A stretch of 37,722 nucleotides of DNA, from the NCBI GenBank assembly GCA_947495055.1, contig CANLXO010000018.1, positions 1-37,722 of the forward strand, given 5' to 3'. This DNA comes from an uncultured Psychrobacter sp. Lineage in GTDB: Bacteria; Pseudomonadota; Gammaproteobacteria; Pseudomonadales; Moraxellaceae. Positions 1 to 7,838 of the stretch are shown here, in pieces. The position numbers and the translations under genes were made by a program. Position 1 is the stretch's first letter. Each line of letters begins with the position of its first letter. Below the pieces are notes generated by a model, which made no database searches, was not told where the DNA came from, and worked only from the letters and a program-made list of their open reading frames with translations.

Positions 1-10
1 TCTTGACCAT
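1..10 (-). CDS. First codons of a gene running off the left edge
   Basis: On the minus strand an ATG at 10-8 (M-V-K...) is preceded by GGAG at 20-17, six bases upstream. This is good Shine-Dalgarno spacing, so a minus-strand gene probably starts here and continues outside the window. Only three codons are visible and no product can be named. Confidence 0.35.
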
Positions 11-71
11 GATAAACTCCGATTAATATGCTTAGTTTACCAAGTTTACTTGTACGGTTTCTTCAGCATAG

Positions 72-302
72 CTCACTAATGGCAATGTTGCTCATATAGC
101 CTCACAAGACCTTAAAGAAAACGGTGCTACTCAGGATGAAGCATACATACAGCTAGGCTTTTCAAAAGATAGTAGAGATTATAGCATCGTTCCTAAAATT
201 CTTTTTAATCTTGGAGTACGAAACTGTTCACTACATTCTAAAAGTGAGAGTAAGCTAGGAGTCTTGCAAAACTCTGATATAAATTGTAATATTTTTGAGT
301 AA
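72..302 (+). pseudogene. Degenerate GTP cyclohydrolase II (RibA-like) C-terminal fragment
   Basis: An open frame without a usable start (in-frame TAG at 69-71) runs to TAA at 300-302 and encodes about 76 residues. The stretch from DLKENG through QLGFSKDSRDYSIVPKIL to NLGVR lines up by eye with the part of RibA that reads LQDQG...EAN..LGF..D.RD......L..LGV. RibA converts GTP to 2,5-diamino-6-ribosylamino-pyrimidinone phosphate in riboflavin synthesis. The catalytic zinc site and the whole N-terminal half are absent, and the usual TNNPKK segment after LGV has become HSKSESK. It is therefore read as a decayed remnant rather than a working enzyme. Assignment is by remembered family pattern, not by search. 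Confidence 0.5.
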
Positions 303-316
303 GGATAAACTAATAG

Positions 317-634
317 TTATACTTTAGTTTTTTCACTAGTAACCTTCCCCCGCTGACACCGTTCAGAACAATAAATGGTTTGCTCCCAATCCTTTTCCCA
401 CTTCTTACGCCACGTAAAAGGACGCAGGCAGACGGGGCATACCTTTTGGGGTAGGTTTACTTCTAACAGTTCATGATTATAATTTTCATCTTCAATCGCA
501 TTTATAACCGTTAACTTTATAAGCCATTGAAGATGACTTTTGCTATTTAGACGGTATTGATATCGATGGCAAGTTTGGATCCATTCCCTTATAAAATCCT
601 GCCAAGGCACATATGCTTTTTGCCATATTTTCAT
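317..634 (-). CDS. DUF2256 zinc-ribbon protein with an atypical N-terminal extension
   Basis: The frame encodes 105 aa. Residues from about 59 onward ([17 protein letters not shown]... to [10 protein letters not shown]) are a DUF2256 domain with paired cysteines CxxC and CxxxC that should form a zinc ribbon. The first 58 residues have no counterpart in the two neighbouring copies and lie partly inside the 3' end of the upstream lipoprotein gene, overlapping by 92 bp. No start codon lies between the only ATG and the domain, and the Shine-Dalgarno is poor. The copy may be a duplicated DUF2256 gene that lost its own start and now reads through foreign DNA, so it may not be expressed. The biochemical role of DUF2256 is unknown; members are often found near photolyase/cryptochrome genes, which are not visible here. 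Confidence 0.55.
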   Translation of the reverse strand: MKIWQKAYVPWQDFIREWIQTCHRYQYRLNSKSHLQWLIKLTVINAIEDENYNHELLEVNLPQKVCPVCLRPFTWRKKWEKDWEQTIYCSERCQRGKVTSEKTKV

Positions 635-1106
635 CTTTAGTTGCTATAGGTTCATCATAGGCATTTTCGGATAGTGACGATATAAATTCAGATTTTTTTG
701 CACCATTCTCGTCATAGTTATTGACTTCATACTTTCTAATGTACCCGTCTTGGCAAAATACCCTATAAGTGGTCACTGTGTAGTTTTTATTAGGACTGAT
801 TTTTTTAACCTTGCCAAATGCGACATTTTTAATCTGTAGGATGCTATTAACGTCTAAATAGCTTTTAGTTGTTTCATTTCCTGAAGTGAGAATATTATCG
901 TACTCTCTAACCAGTAACCATTTGGGCTGATCGCTATCTACTTCAGGTAAAGCCTGCGCCTTTGCCAAAATATCATCACGCTCCTGTGCGGAGACTAGAC
1001 TTTTACTAATGAGCTTTTGCGTGTATTGTTCTGAGCGTCCGTCGTACACTGAACAACTAGATAGAATAAGCATAGAGCTACAGACGATTATAGATAGTCT
1101 TTTCAT
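543..1106 (-). CDS. Hypothetical lipoprotein
   Basis: This encodes 187 aa with a classic lipoprotein signal: basic MKR, a hydrophobic stretch, and lipobox L-S-S-C with the acylated cysteine at residue 18. The start is supported by AAAGGA just upstream. The mature part is polar, with a predicted beta-rich middle (about residues 60-150) containing [11 protein letters not shown] and [17 protein letters not shown], which resembles the small 'surface-adhesin E-like' lipoproteins of Moraxellaceae. That resemblance is only an impression. The gene sits between two near-identical DUF2256 copies, its last 92 bp overlap the downstream DUF2256 frame, and it is AT-rich compared with the core genes. Likely anchored in the outer membrane; function unknown. 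Confidence 0.75.
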   Translation of the reverse strand: MKRLSIIVCSSMLILSSCSVYDGRSEQYTQKLISKSLVSAQERDDILAKAQALPEVDSDQPKWLLVREYDNILTSGNETTKSYLDVNSILQIKNVAFGKVKKISPNKNYTVTTYRVFCQDGYIRKYEVNNYDENGAKKSEFISSLSENAYDEPIATKDENMAKSICALAGFYKGMDPNLPSISIPSK

Positions 1107-1215
1107 GAAAATTCCTTTACAAGTAAATAAAATATGACAAAATTGGGAGACAATTTCGCCTCCTTATCGTTAAACGTGGGCTACATTTAAGCTAAATGCT
1201 TAGTATACTTCAAAG

Positions 1216-1359
1216 TTAATCGCGCGTTTTTGTCCGCCGACATCGCTCAGAACAATACACTACATTATCCCAATCCTTCTCCCACTTCTTACGCCACGTA
1301 AAAGGACGCAGGCATACAGGGCAGATTTTTTGTGGTAGGTTTACCTTTTTATGTGCCAT
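1216..1359 (-). CDS. DUF2256 zinc-ribbon microprotein (copy b)
   Basis: This is a 47-aa gene: [19 protein letters not shown], then [20 protein letters not shown] and CRRTKTRD. It is a full-length DUF2256 protein, with two CxxC/CxxxC cysteine pairs spaced as in a zinc ribbon and the family signature [19 protein letters not shown]. The Shine-Dalgarno AAAGGA lies inside the last codons of copy c, five bases separate the two genes, and translation is probably coupled. Its central DNA is almost identical to the copy at 317-634. Function unknown. Confidence 0.8.
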   Translation of the reverse strand: MAHKKVNLPQKICPVCLRPFTWRKKWEKDWDNVVYCSERCRRTKTRD

Positions 1360-1364
1360 ATTTT

Positions 1365-1529
1365 TTATCCTTTCTTATGCTCGACATTCTCATAGGTCTT
1401 TACTCTGCGACATTGGTCTGAGCAATACACCATACTCTCCCAGTTTTTATCGAGCTTTTTAGTCCAGCTAAATTCGCGCTCGCAGACCGGACATTCTTTT
1501 TTGCGGACGTTCTTCTTTTTATGCGCCAT
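1365..1529 (-). CDS. DUF2256 zinc-ribbon microprotein (copy c, divergent)
   Basis: This 54-aa gene begins [20 protein letters not shown] and continues [20 protein letters not shown], ending [14 protein letters not shown]. It keeps the four cysteines and the W-x-K-K...W....YCS.xCRR pattern of DUF2256, but is more divergent from copies a and b than those are from each other, so it marks an older duplication. The ATG is preceded by AAGGCG. It is the first gene of a two-gene microprotein unit with copy b. The ATPase gene upstream on the same strand ends 59 bp away, behind a GC-rich hairpin. Confidence 0.78.
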   Translation of the reverse strand: MAHKKKNVRKKECPVCEREFSWTKKLDKNWESMVYCSDQCRRVKTYENVEHKKG

Positions 1530-1561
1530 GTTTCGCCTTATCCTACTATAGAGTTATCGGT

Positions 1562-1580
1562 GGGTGCGTAGAGCGCACCC
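1562..1580. repeat. GC-rich palindrome GGGTGCG/CGCACCC, possible terminator
   Basis: Arms GGGTGCG (1562-1568) and CGCACCC (1574-1580) flank a five-base loop just downstream of the ATPase stop codon. The hairpin could help end that transcript, although no T-run follows. The same core, GGTGCGC/GCGCACC, recurs at 37498-37514, which suggests a dispersed repeat of the REP kind. Confidence 0.5.
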
Positions 1581-1588
1581 GACGTCTG

Positions 1589-4500
1589 CTATGAGCTATG
1601 CTCGTCAAATATTTTGTTGAGCTGATTGAGGCTGTTGACGATAAGCTTGCCCGATTGATCCGTACTGGTATCGAGAGCGATTTTCTCATCCATGCGCATA
1701 GTCAGTGGCTCTAACGCTCGTTTGAGCGCATTGGCCATCAGCGCAGTTTGCTCAGTGAGATCAGTGCTCAAAGCTTGATTGTCAGTACTAGTCGATAGAC
1801 TTTGAGCCATTTGCTGCGCCAGCTGTTCAACCGCGCTGACCAGTTGCACCATCAGCGCTTTTTGCATGTCGTGATTTTGCTTGAGGTACTCGCTTTCTGC
1901 CTTTTCAGCATTGTGGTCGTGCTTATAGATTTGCGTGAGCTGATTGATGCTCTTCTCAAAGCCACTATCGATGCTCTCGCTGACGACTTTGGCGTTATCT
2001 ACAAAACCTGTGATAACGCTATCGGCGAGCCGTTTTTGTGATTCAAGCTGCGCATCTCTTTTGGCTTGCTCTGCTGACTCGTTTAAACGCGCCAGTTGCT
2101 CAGGGTCATTTTGACTGAGGTAAGTATCGAACTGGCTGCTGATAGCGTTAAAGCCGCTAGCGAGATCGACCAGTTGCGCGACGATACGAGCGCCAACGTC
2201 GCCGTCCTCCCCGCCCATAGCTTTATTACGTAAGAAGTCAGCTTTAATTTGTGCCCAACGCTCAGCCTCCTCTGCGCTTAGCTCGCCGCGCATCTCCGCA
2301 AGCTTAAGCAAGTTGCTCTCTGCGCCTTGGGTCAATAATTGCGACTCGCCTAGATAGTGATCGTCGATGAGCTGGTTTAGCTCCTCTTTATTCATGACCG
2401 CCGAGAGCTTTTCGGTCATTTTATTCATGTTGCGGTAACTGCCTTGCAGTTTAAATATTGGCTCGACGCGGTATTTGTCATCTTGTGAGGCGGAGGCAAT
2501 GTAGGCTTGGTTGACGTCAAGAATGACTTCTTGCACCGTGAACATATGACGCAAAATAGCGATAATCTCATTGATCTCCGAGGTGCTGTACGGATAGGAG
2601 AGATCGCTTGCTTGCGCTTGCGCAAGATTCGGATTGTCAGCTTTTGCCATTTTGATCAGGCGATGTACATCACTCAAATCGCGGTTAGCAAGGGGCGCAA
2701 GTACTTTGTTTGAGGTCAGTGAGTTTTCGATATAACTAAGCGCAAAGACTTCCTCCATACCGCTCATGATATCACCCAAATTATAGATGTCGGCACGGTT
2801 GGCGAGCATGTCAGGGACTTTAAAGGCTTCACCGCTTTCGGTATAAGGATTACCCGCCATGACCACGCAGAACTTCTTGCCACGCATATCATAGGTTTTG
2901 GTTTTGCCTTGCCAGACGCCATCTATACGGCGTGTGCCATCGCCTAAAGAGATAAACTTCTGCAAAAATTCGGCATGAGTATGCTGAATATCATCAAGAT
3001 AGAGCATGACGTTATTGCCCATCTCAAAGGCCAAGTTGATTTTATTCAGCTCTTCACGCGCGGTGGCATTGGGCGCTTTTTCGGGGTCGAGGGAGGTGAC
3101 ATCATGACCGAGTGAAGGACAATTAATCTTCATAAAGATTAAGCCCAAACGATTCGCCACGTATTCCATCAAGGTGGTTTTACCGTACCCTGGTGGCGAT
3201 ATCATCATGAGGATACCCATCAGATCGGTACGCTTGTCCTCACCGACCGTGCCCATTTGCTTGGCGAGGTTGTCACCGATCAAAGGTAGATAGCTCTCGT
3301 TAATCAGACGGTTACGCACGAAAGAGGACAACGGGCGCGGCATAAACTCGTCCAATCGTAGCTCGTCCCGGGCGTCGTGCAATATCTCCGAGCGCATAGC
3401 CAAATAGCGCCTATAGGCGGGGATAACTTGGCTATCATGATGGTGCAAACGGCTCAAGAAGTCATCAACGGCAAAGGTCAGTGTTTGGCTGTGAATGCGC
3501 TCGTGCTCGCCTAACAGGTTATTGACTTGTATTTCAAGCGACACTTTACCTATGCTGCGCTCAAAGCTCGCTACTTGATTGAGCGGATTATTAAGGCTAG
3601 TCAGCGAGGTTGCGGCTGAGAATGACAAGGTAGATGGCGTGCTAGTCGCCCCTTTGTTACCTATGCCTTTATTCAAGCTCACGCCAGAATCAATCAGACG
3701 CTGTACCAAGGCTTCGCGCTGACTATCTGTTAATTGGGTGAGCAAAATCGCAATCGCTTCGGGCACGTAGTGGCGACCGATATCTAAGTGCTGCTGGCGT
3801 AGCGCCTGTTCTTCATCTAGCTTGGCACGTTGCTCTTCACTGAGTTCTGCGTCATTATTATCTGTGCTGCTGGCATAAGTCTTATCAAGTAGCGCATGAA
3901 ACCAAGTGGCTAGTAGCTCATAGGCGGACTTAGGTTGAAAACCCAGCTTACCGATTGCGTATGTGAGTTGTTCAAAGCCAGCCTCTTTAGCATTTGATGC
4001 GCTATTGAGCGTTTGGGTCAGCTGCTCGCATAATTGCTGCGCTTGCTGACTGGTCAGCCAGTTTATTGCAACATCAGGGCTACCCGACTGCCCCATGACG
4101 CTGACCAAATACTCACAAGCCAATTGCACGTAGCTTTGTTTAAAGATATTGGCATTATGAATATTGCTAGCGCCTAGCTCCGAATGTGTCTCTAGGGTCG
4201 CCTCTACACTCTCTTGCTTACCGTCATAAGTGGCGACAAACTCGCGCATGACCGCCGCCATATCTTCGACCAGTAGTGCTTTGGCGGTATCACTACCGAG
4301 GCTACGACGCAACTGCTCAGCAATCACAGCTCTATCCGTCCAGTTGCGCGCGCGCGTAAGCACTGACTCATTCAACCAGTTGTCATAACCAAATTGGCGC
4401 AGACCCTCTAACCCTAACGCCTGCACAAGACCCAACTGCCAATAAAACAGCTGCGCCAATCCCCGTACTTGCGGGGTATAAATGAGCAATCCCGCCTCGC

Positions 4501-7500
4501 GTAGGGTCGGTAGTATCTGTAGCAATAACAGCGTGGCATCGTGATCATGAATGCCCTTGTCATAGCCGAGCTGATAACGCGGCGTAGCAAAAGCTTTGAC
4601 TAGTTTGGCAAGGGGGCTGTTGTCAATGCTATCCATAGCACTCGCAGTATCCGTTTCATCAAGAGCCTGATATAGACGCGCCTCAGTGAGGCCGTCTTGG
4701 TTATTATTTGCGCTCTCGATAATGCTATAAGCCAGATACTCGCTGCGGTAAACGGTATCAGATTCTGAGGCAATACTCATATCCCAATAGGGGCGCAGGG
4801 CATTTAGCTCGCTATTGTTGAGTACTTCGTAATAGTCGGTGCCTGTCAGGTGCAAATTTAGTACGCGCTTGCCATCGTTCTGCTGGCGACTGAGTAAGGT
4901 CAAATCGAGCGGCTGGGTATTGACCGAAAAGCGGTGTTTGCCAAGCTTAATAATTTGACCGCCCTCTTCAAACAAGTCGGACTTGTCTTTGAGGCTTTTG
5001 TAGCTCTCAATCTGAATCGCTTTGAGTCGTGCATCGATGTCATCGGCTTTGACACTAAAGCCCATCTCTTGTAAGTCTTTGGCGATGCCGCGTACCTTTT
5101 GTACCAGGCCATCAGCAGCAAAGTAAGTATTGAGTGACTCTTCATCCTTGAAGCCTGTAACCCCGGTGCTTTGCGTACGCTTTTTGATGCTATCTAACAT
5201 GCGCAGCGCACCATCGCCTAAGTTTTGTGCCCTGCGATTACGAGCATCAAGCAATTGCTGTTTGTGATTCTCAAAGGTATCGTAAATCTCTTCACGCTTA
5301 CTAATGATATCGGCTAAGAACTGATCGCCGCCACCGATCTCAGGGTCAGCAAACTGACTCTCTAGCTCCTCTAATTGCACCAGCAGCTTTGCCATTTGCT
5401 CATCGGACTTCTCAGGCGTATTGGCAATCGACAAGGCATTGGCGATGGATTGACCGAACAGCTTGAACTGCGCGCCAAACTGCGCAACCGCTTCGGCGGA
5501 ACCCAAATTTTTGCGTTTATGATTGAGCTTAGCTTTGCTTTGATTAAGGCTTGAGTAAATGGTCGAGATGTCATCTATAATCTGCGTGCGCACCGTGGCA
5601 TCAGCGACATCTAATGTACCAAGTAATTCAGTGAGCAAATCAAGCCCTTGCGCAGTCTCGTCAATTTTATCTAATACTGGCTTTAGCTCGGCATTGGTCT
5701 CGCTCGTATTTAAGCGCTCGCTAACATCCGCTAGTATGCCCTCATAACTCGCTAGCGCTTCCTCACCACTTAAATAAATGACGGTTTGTTCGGCAAGCTC
5801 GCTTTCAGCCGTCTCTAGCTGGGTTTGTAGCGCTTCTAACTTATCGCTATCTAAATAACGCAGCTCCTCTAAGCTAACCAAATGGCCTTTTTGCCGTCTG
5901 ATATTGGATAACTGCTCGACATAATCGCTAGCAGACTCAAAGGTAGTGATCTTTATCTGGCGCAGGATTTCATCTTGCTTGGCTTGGGCGTCCGCTAATG
6001 CCTTTTGGGTTTGCTTTTGGATGCTTTGGACTTTGGCGAACTCATCAATGACTAGCTCAGCGGTCTCGGTGACCTCGCGGATGCTACCTGCAATCTCGGT
6101 CAGATCAGGCTCAGATAACCAGTAATAGTTGTCAAATAGGCGGCTGGTATTGTCGGCCAGTTCCTCATAGAGCTTTTGCGAGACGCTTTGGTTATCAATT
6201 AGGCGAGTAATGCTGTACAGATCAGAGATGCCGCGCACCAGTTCTTTATTGCCGATTTTGCCATAGAAGCTGGTGCTCTCAGGCAGCTCACTGATGTACT
6301 CAGCTGACGCATAGGGCGTGTGCCATATCTGCATGGGGTGAATACGTGACGGCTCACTTTGAGCCGTGAACAGCACCAAACGGCCATTCTCTGCCAGTGC
6401 CATGCCGTTACAATAAATGGGATTGGCCAACTGCTTTTTGATAAGGTTGTAGGCAAATAGCCCAGTGACGCCCAAGTCTCTGTCATAAAACAAAAACAGC
6501 ACATCCTCACCGTTTGGGGAGACAATGCGGCGCTTAAACTTTAGGTTTTTGTTATTACCGCTGCTGGTATTGCCATCGCCGTTATTGCTCTCAAACAGCT
6601 TATACTCGCCCGTTTGCAGGTAATAGCCCCCTGGGAAGATAATGCCGTGATCCTCAGGCAATTGCACACAAGACTGTCCGATAGCGTCCAAGCGTAGCAC
6701 CGCTTCGGTCAGGGTGTTATAGACAAAGTAGCGGTAATTATCTTCGCGATAAGGTAGAATTTTGAGAAGTATTAAACTGCCAACTTTGGCATAATGAATC
6801 TGCGCATCGGTCAGCGATTGAGTACTGTCACTGACCGACTCGTTGTAGATACCTTGACCTGACTGCGTATTGTTCTCAATCTTAATGGTCAGATTACCAC
6901 CGACCGTCTCCACAAATATTGTATCTAAGATATTCATGTGCGGGTATTTGCCATTGATCATCTGCTCACGCGAGGTCTCTATCCACTCAAAATCATAGGC
7001 GGGCGGCAGTTCGATATCGCGCTCACCGCGGTTATCGACATAGGCCACCTGCGCCGATTCTGGCGTACCCTCGCTAAAATCAAGCGCAAAGCGAAACACT
7101 CGAATATCAGTGATACGCTCACCGATCTGAAACGCTAATAGCAGTTTGCTGTCTTTTACGGTGATCTGAATCAGGCGGGTTTGCTTATAGTAGCGATACA
7201 GCTCATTGAAATCTTGGACGAAGTTATCTTGATCCAAAAACGTACCTGCTAGATCGACCTCCTCTAACTGATACTCTTGCTCAGTGTTCGATGCTAAATC
7301 GTCATTTTCAGGCTCTATAAGGCGATAAAGTGATAGCACGTCTTTGATATTGCTGGCACGTTTGAGCCCCATAAAGACGTTATAGCCAAATAGTAGATAG
7401 TCGCCCACTTGCACCATGTCCTGCGCCACGCAGTTGTATTCAGTACGAATACGCGTGCGTGCAATGACTTGCATCTGTGTGCTACCAAACTCTTCTAGGC

Positions 7501-7663
7501 GGGCATTATTAAGGGTCGCTGTTTGAGCTTGTAGACGGCTGCCTTGCTCAGTTAAGCGGCGTTTGATCAGCTCATAGGCATTGCCTGAGGCGACGGCTTG
7601 ATCCGTTTGCTGGGCTGAATGAGGCGTGCTGTCTGAAGGGTTTGGGTTTTGCGTATCCGCCAT
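1589..7663 (-). CDS. Giant AAA+ ATPase of the 'DNA repair ATPase' (DUF3686-type) family
   Basis: This is a very large protein, about 2024 aa from the chosen ATG at 7663 (MADTQNPNPS). An in-frame TTG at 7711 would add 16 residues but has no ribosome site. The N-terminal third resembles a beta-rich, propeller-like region. Coiled coil dominates about 540-860. The AAA+ module is near residue 1480-1660, with Walker A PPGYGKTT (Lys about 1495), Walker B MLYLDDIQ (Asp 1557/1558) and a candidate arginine finger in NRADIYNL. The C-terminus returns to coiled coil. Proteins of this architecture are annotated as ATPases involved in DNA repair, but that label is not well tested. Gene order behind a flotillin and a YqiJ-like protein suggests a membrane-associated remodelling machine instead. 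Transport-type membrane helices are not seen. Confidence 0.8.
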   Translation of the reverse strand: MADTQNPNPSDSTPHSAQQTDQAVASGNAYELIKRRLTEQGSRLQAQTATLNNARLEEFGSTQMQVIARTRIRTEYNCVAQDMVQVGDYLLFGYNVFMGLKRASNIKDVLSLYRLIEPENDDLASNTEQEYQLEEVDLAGTFLDQDNFVQDFNELYRYYKQTRLIQITVKDSKLLLAFQIGERITDIRVFRFALDFSEGTPESAQVAYVDNRGERDIELPPAYDFEWIETSREQMINGKYPHMNILDTIFVETVGGNLTIKIENNTQSGQGIYNESVSDSTQSLTDAQIHYAKVGSLILLKILPYREDNYRYFVYNTLTEAVLRLDAIGQSCVQLPEDHGIIFPGGYYLQTGEYKLFESNNGDGNTSSGNNKNLKFKRRIVSPNGEDVLFLFYDRDLGVTGLFAYNLIKKQLANPIYCNGMALAENGRLVLFTAQSEPSRIHPMQIWHTPYASAEYISELPESTSFYGKIGNKELVRGISDLYSITRLIDNQSVSQKLYEELADNTSRLFDNYYWLSEPDLTEIAGSIREVTETAELVIDEFAKVQSIQKQTQKALADAQAKQDEILRQIKITTFESASDYVEQLSNIRRQKGHLVSLEELRYLDSDKLEALQTQLETAESELAEQTVIYLSGEEALASYEGILADVSERLNTSETNAELKPVLDKIDETAQGLDLLTELLGTLDVADATVRTQIIDDISTIYSSLNQSKAKLNHKRKNLGSAEAVAQFGAQFKLFGQSIANALSIANTPEKSDEQMAKLLVQLEELESQFADPEIGGGDQFLADIISKREEIYDTFENHKQQLLDARNRRAQNLGDGALRMLDSIKKRTQSTGVTGFKDEESLNTYFAADGLVQKVRGIAKDLQEMGFSVKADDIDARLKAIQIESYKSLKDKSDLFEEGGQIIKLGKHRFSVNTQPLDLTLLSRQQNDGKRVLNLHLTGTDYYEVLNNSELNALRPYWDMSIASESDTVYRSEYLAYSIIESANNNQDGLTEARLYQALDETDTASAMDSIDNSPLAKLVKAFATPRYQLGYDKGIHDHDATLLLLQILPTLREAGLLIYTPQVRGLAQLFYWQLGLVQALGLEGLRQFGYDNWLNESVLTRARNWTDRAVIAEQLRRSLGSDTAKALLVEDMAAVMREFVATYDGKQESVEATLETHSELGASNIHNANIFKQSYVQLACEYLVSVMGQSGSPDVAINWLTSQQAQQLCEQLTQTLNSASNAKEAGFEQLTYAIGKLGFQPKSAYELLATWFHALLDKTYASSTDNNDAELSEEQRAKLDEEQALRQQHLDIGRHYVPEAIAILLTQLTDSQREALVQRLIDSGVSLNKGIGNKGATSTPSTLSFSAATSLTSLNNPLNQVASFERSIGKVSLEIQVNNLLGEHERIHSQTLTFAVDDFLSRLHHHDSQVIPAYRRYLAMRSEILHDARDELRLDEFMPRPLSSFVRNRLINESYLPLIGDNLAKQMGTVGEDKRTDLMGILMMISPPGYGKTTLMEYVANRLGLIFMKINCPSLGHDVTSLDPEKAPNATAREELNKINLAFEMGNNVMLYLDDIQHTHAEFLQKFISLGDGTRRIDGVWQGKTKTYDMRGKKFCVVMAGNPYTESGEAFKVPDMLANRADIYNLGDIMSGMEEVFALSYIENSLTSNKVLAPLANRDLSDVHRLIKMAKADNPNLAQAQASDLSYPYSTSEINEIIAILRHMFTVQEVILDVNQAYIASASQDDKYRVEPIFKLQGSYRNMNKMTEKLSAVMNKEELNQLIDDHYLGESQLLTQGAESNLLKLAEMRGELSAEEAERWAQIKADFLRNKAMGGEDGDVGARIVAQLVDLASGFNAISSQFDTYLSQNDPEQLARLNESAEQAKRDAQLESQKRLADSVITGFVDNAKVVSESIDSGFEKSINQLTQIYKHDHNAEKAESEYLKQNHDMQKALMVQLVSAVEQLAQQMAQSLSTSTDNQALSTDLTEQTALMANALKRALEPLTMRMDEKIALDTSTDQSGKLIVNSLNQLNKIFDEHSS

Positions 7664-7731
7664 CGTGAGTCGTCCATTTCTGTTTTTAGACAATAAGAGA
7701 ATTTTGGGCAATAAAGAAAATAAGAAGGCTT

Positions 7732-7774
7732 TGGCTCGTCTAAAAAAACGTAAAACATTCTTTTAGACGAGCCA
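7732..7774. repeat. 14-bp inverted repeat (hairpin 1) between flotillin and ATPase genes
   Basis: Perfect arms TGGCTCGTCTAAAA (7732-7745) and TTTTAGACGAGCCA (7761-7774) surround a 15-base loop. The outer GCCA of the right arm is also the start of hairpin 2, so the two structures cannot both form fully. It lies in the leader of the ATPase mRNA. Confidence 0.7.
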
Positions 7775-7794
7775 ACTCACTATTTTGAGTTGGC
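7771..7794. repeat. 9-bp inverted repeat (hairpin 2), overlaps hairpin 1
   Basis: Arms GCCAACTCA (7771-7779) and TGAGTTGGC (7786-7794) have a six-base loop. The four bases GCCA are shared with hairpin 1, giving a mutually exclusive pair in the flotillin-to-ATPase gap. Confidence 0.65.
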
Positions 7795-7824
7795 AAAATC
7801 TGCTACCTAAGTAGCAGATTTTTT
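7795..7824 (-). terminator. Terminator-like hairpin after the flotillin gene
   Basis: A perfect 12-bp stem, AAAATCTGCTAC (7795-7806) and GTAGCAGATTTT (7811-7822), has a four-base loop. It begins about 15 bp past the flotillin stop on the minus strand. The stem carries A and T at its ends, so it can act in either direction. On the minus strand the T tract after it is only four long, so partial read-through into the ATPase gene is plausible. Confidence 0.6.
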
Positions 7825-7838
7825 AGAGTATAAAATAA

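Noticed and set aside
6199..6525. 108-aa minus-strand frame inside the giant ATPase gene
   Set aside because: It is an alternative frame of a well-supported coding region, with Cys/Trp/Arg-biased composition and no start signal.
7664..7711. Upstream TTG start for the giant ATPase (16 extra residues)
   Set aside because: There is no ribosome-binding site before the TTG, while the ATG at 7663 has GGA at a suitable distance and begins a typical polar N-terminus.
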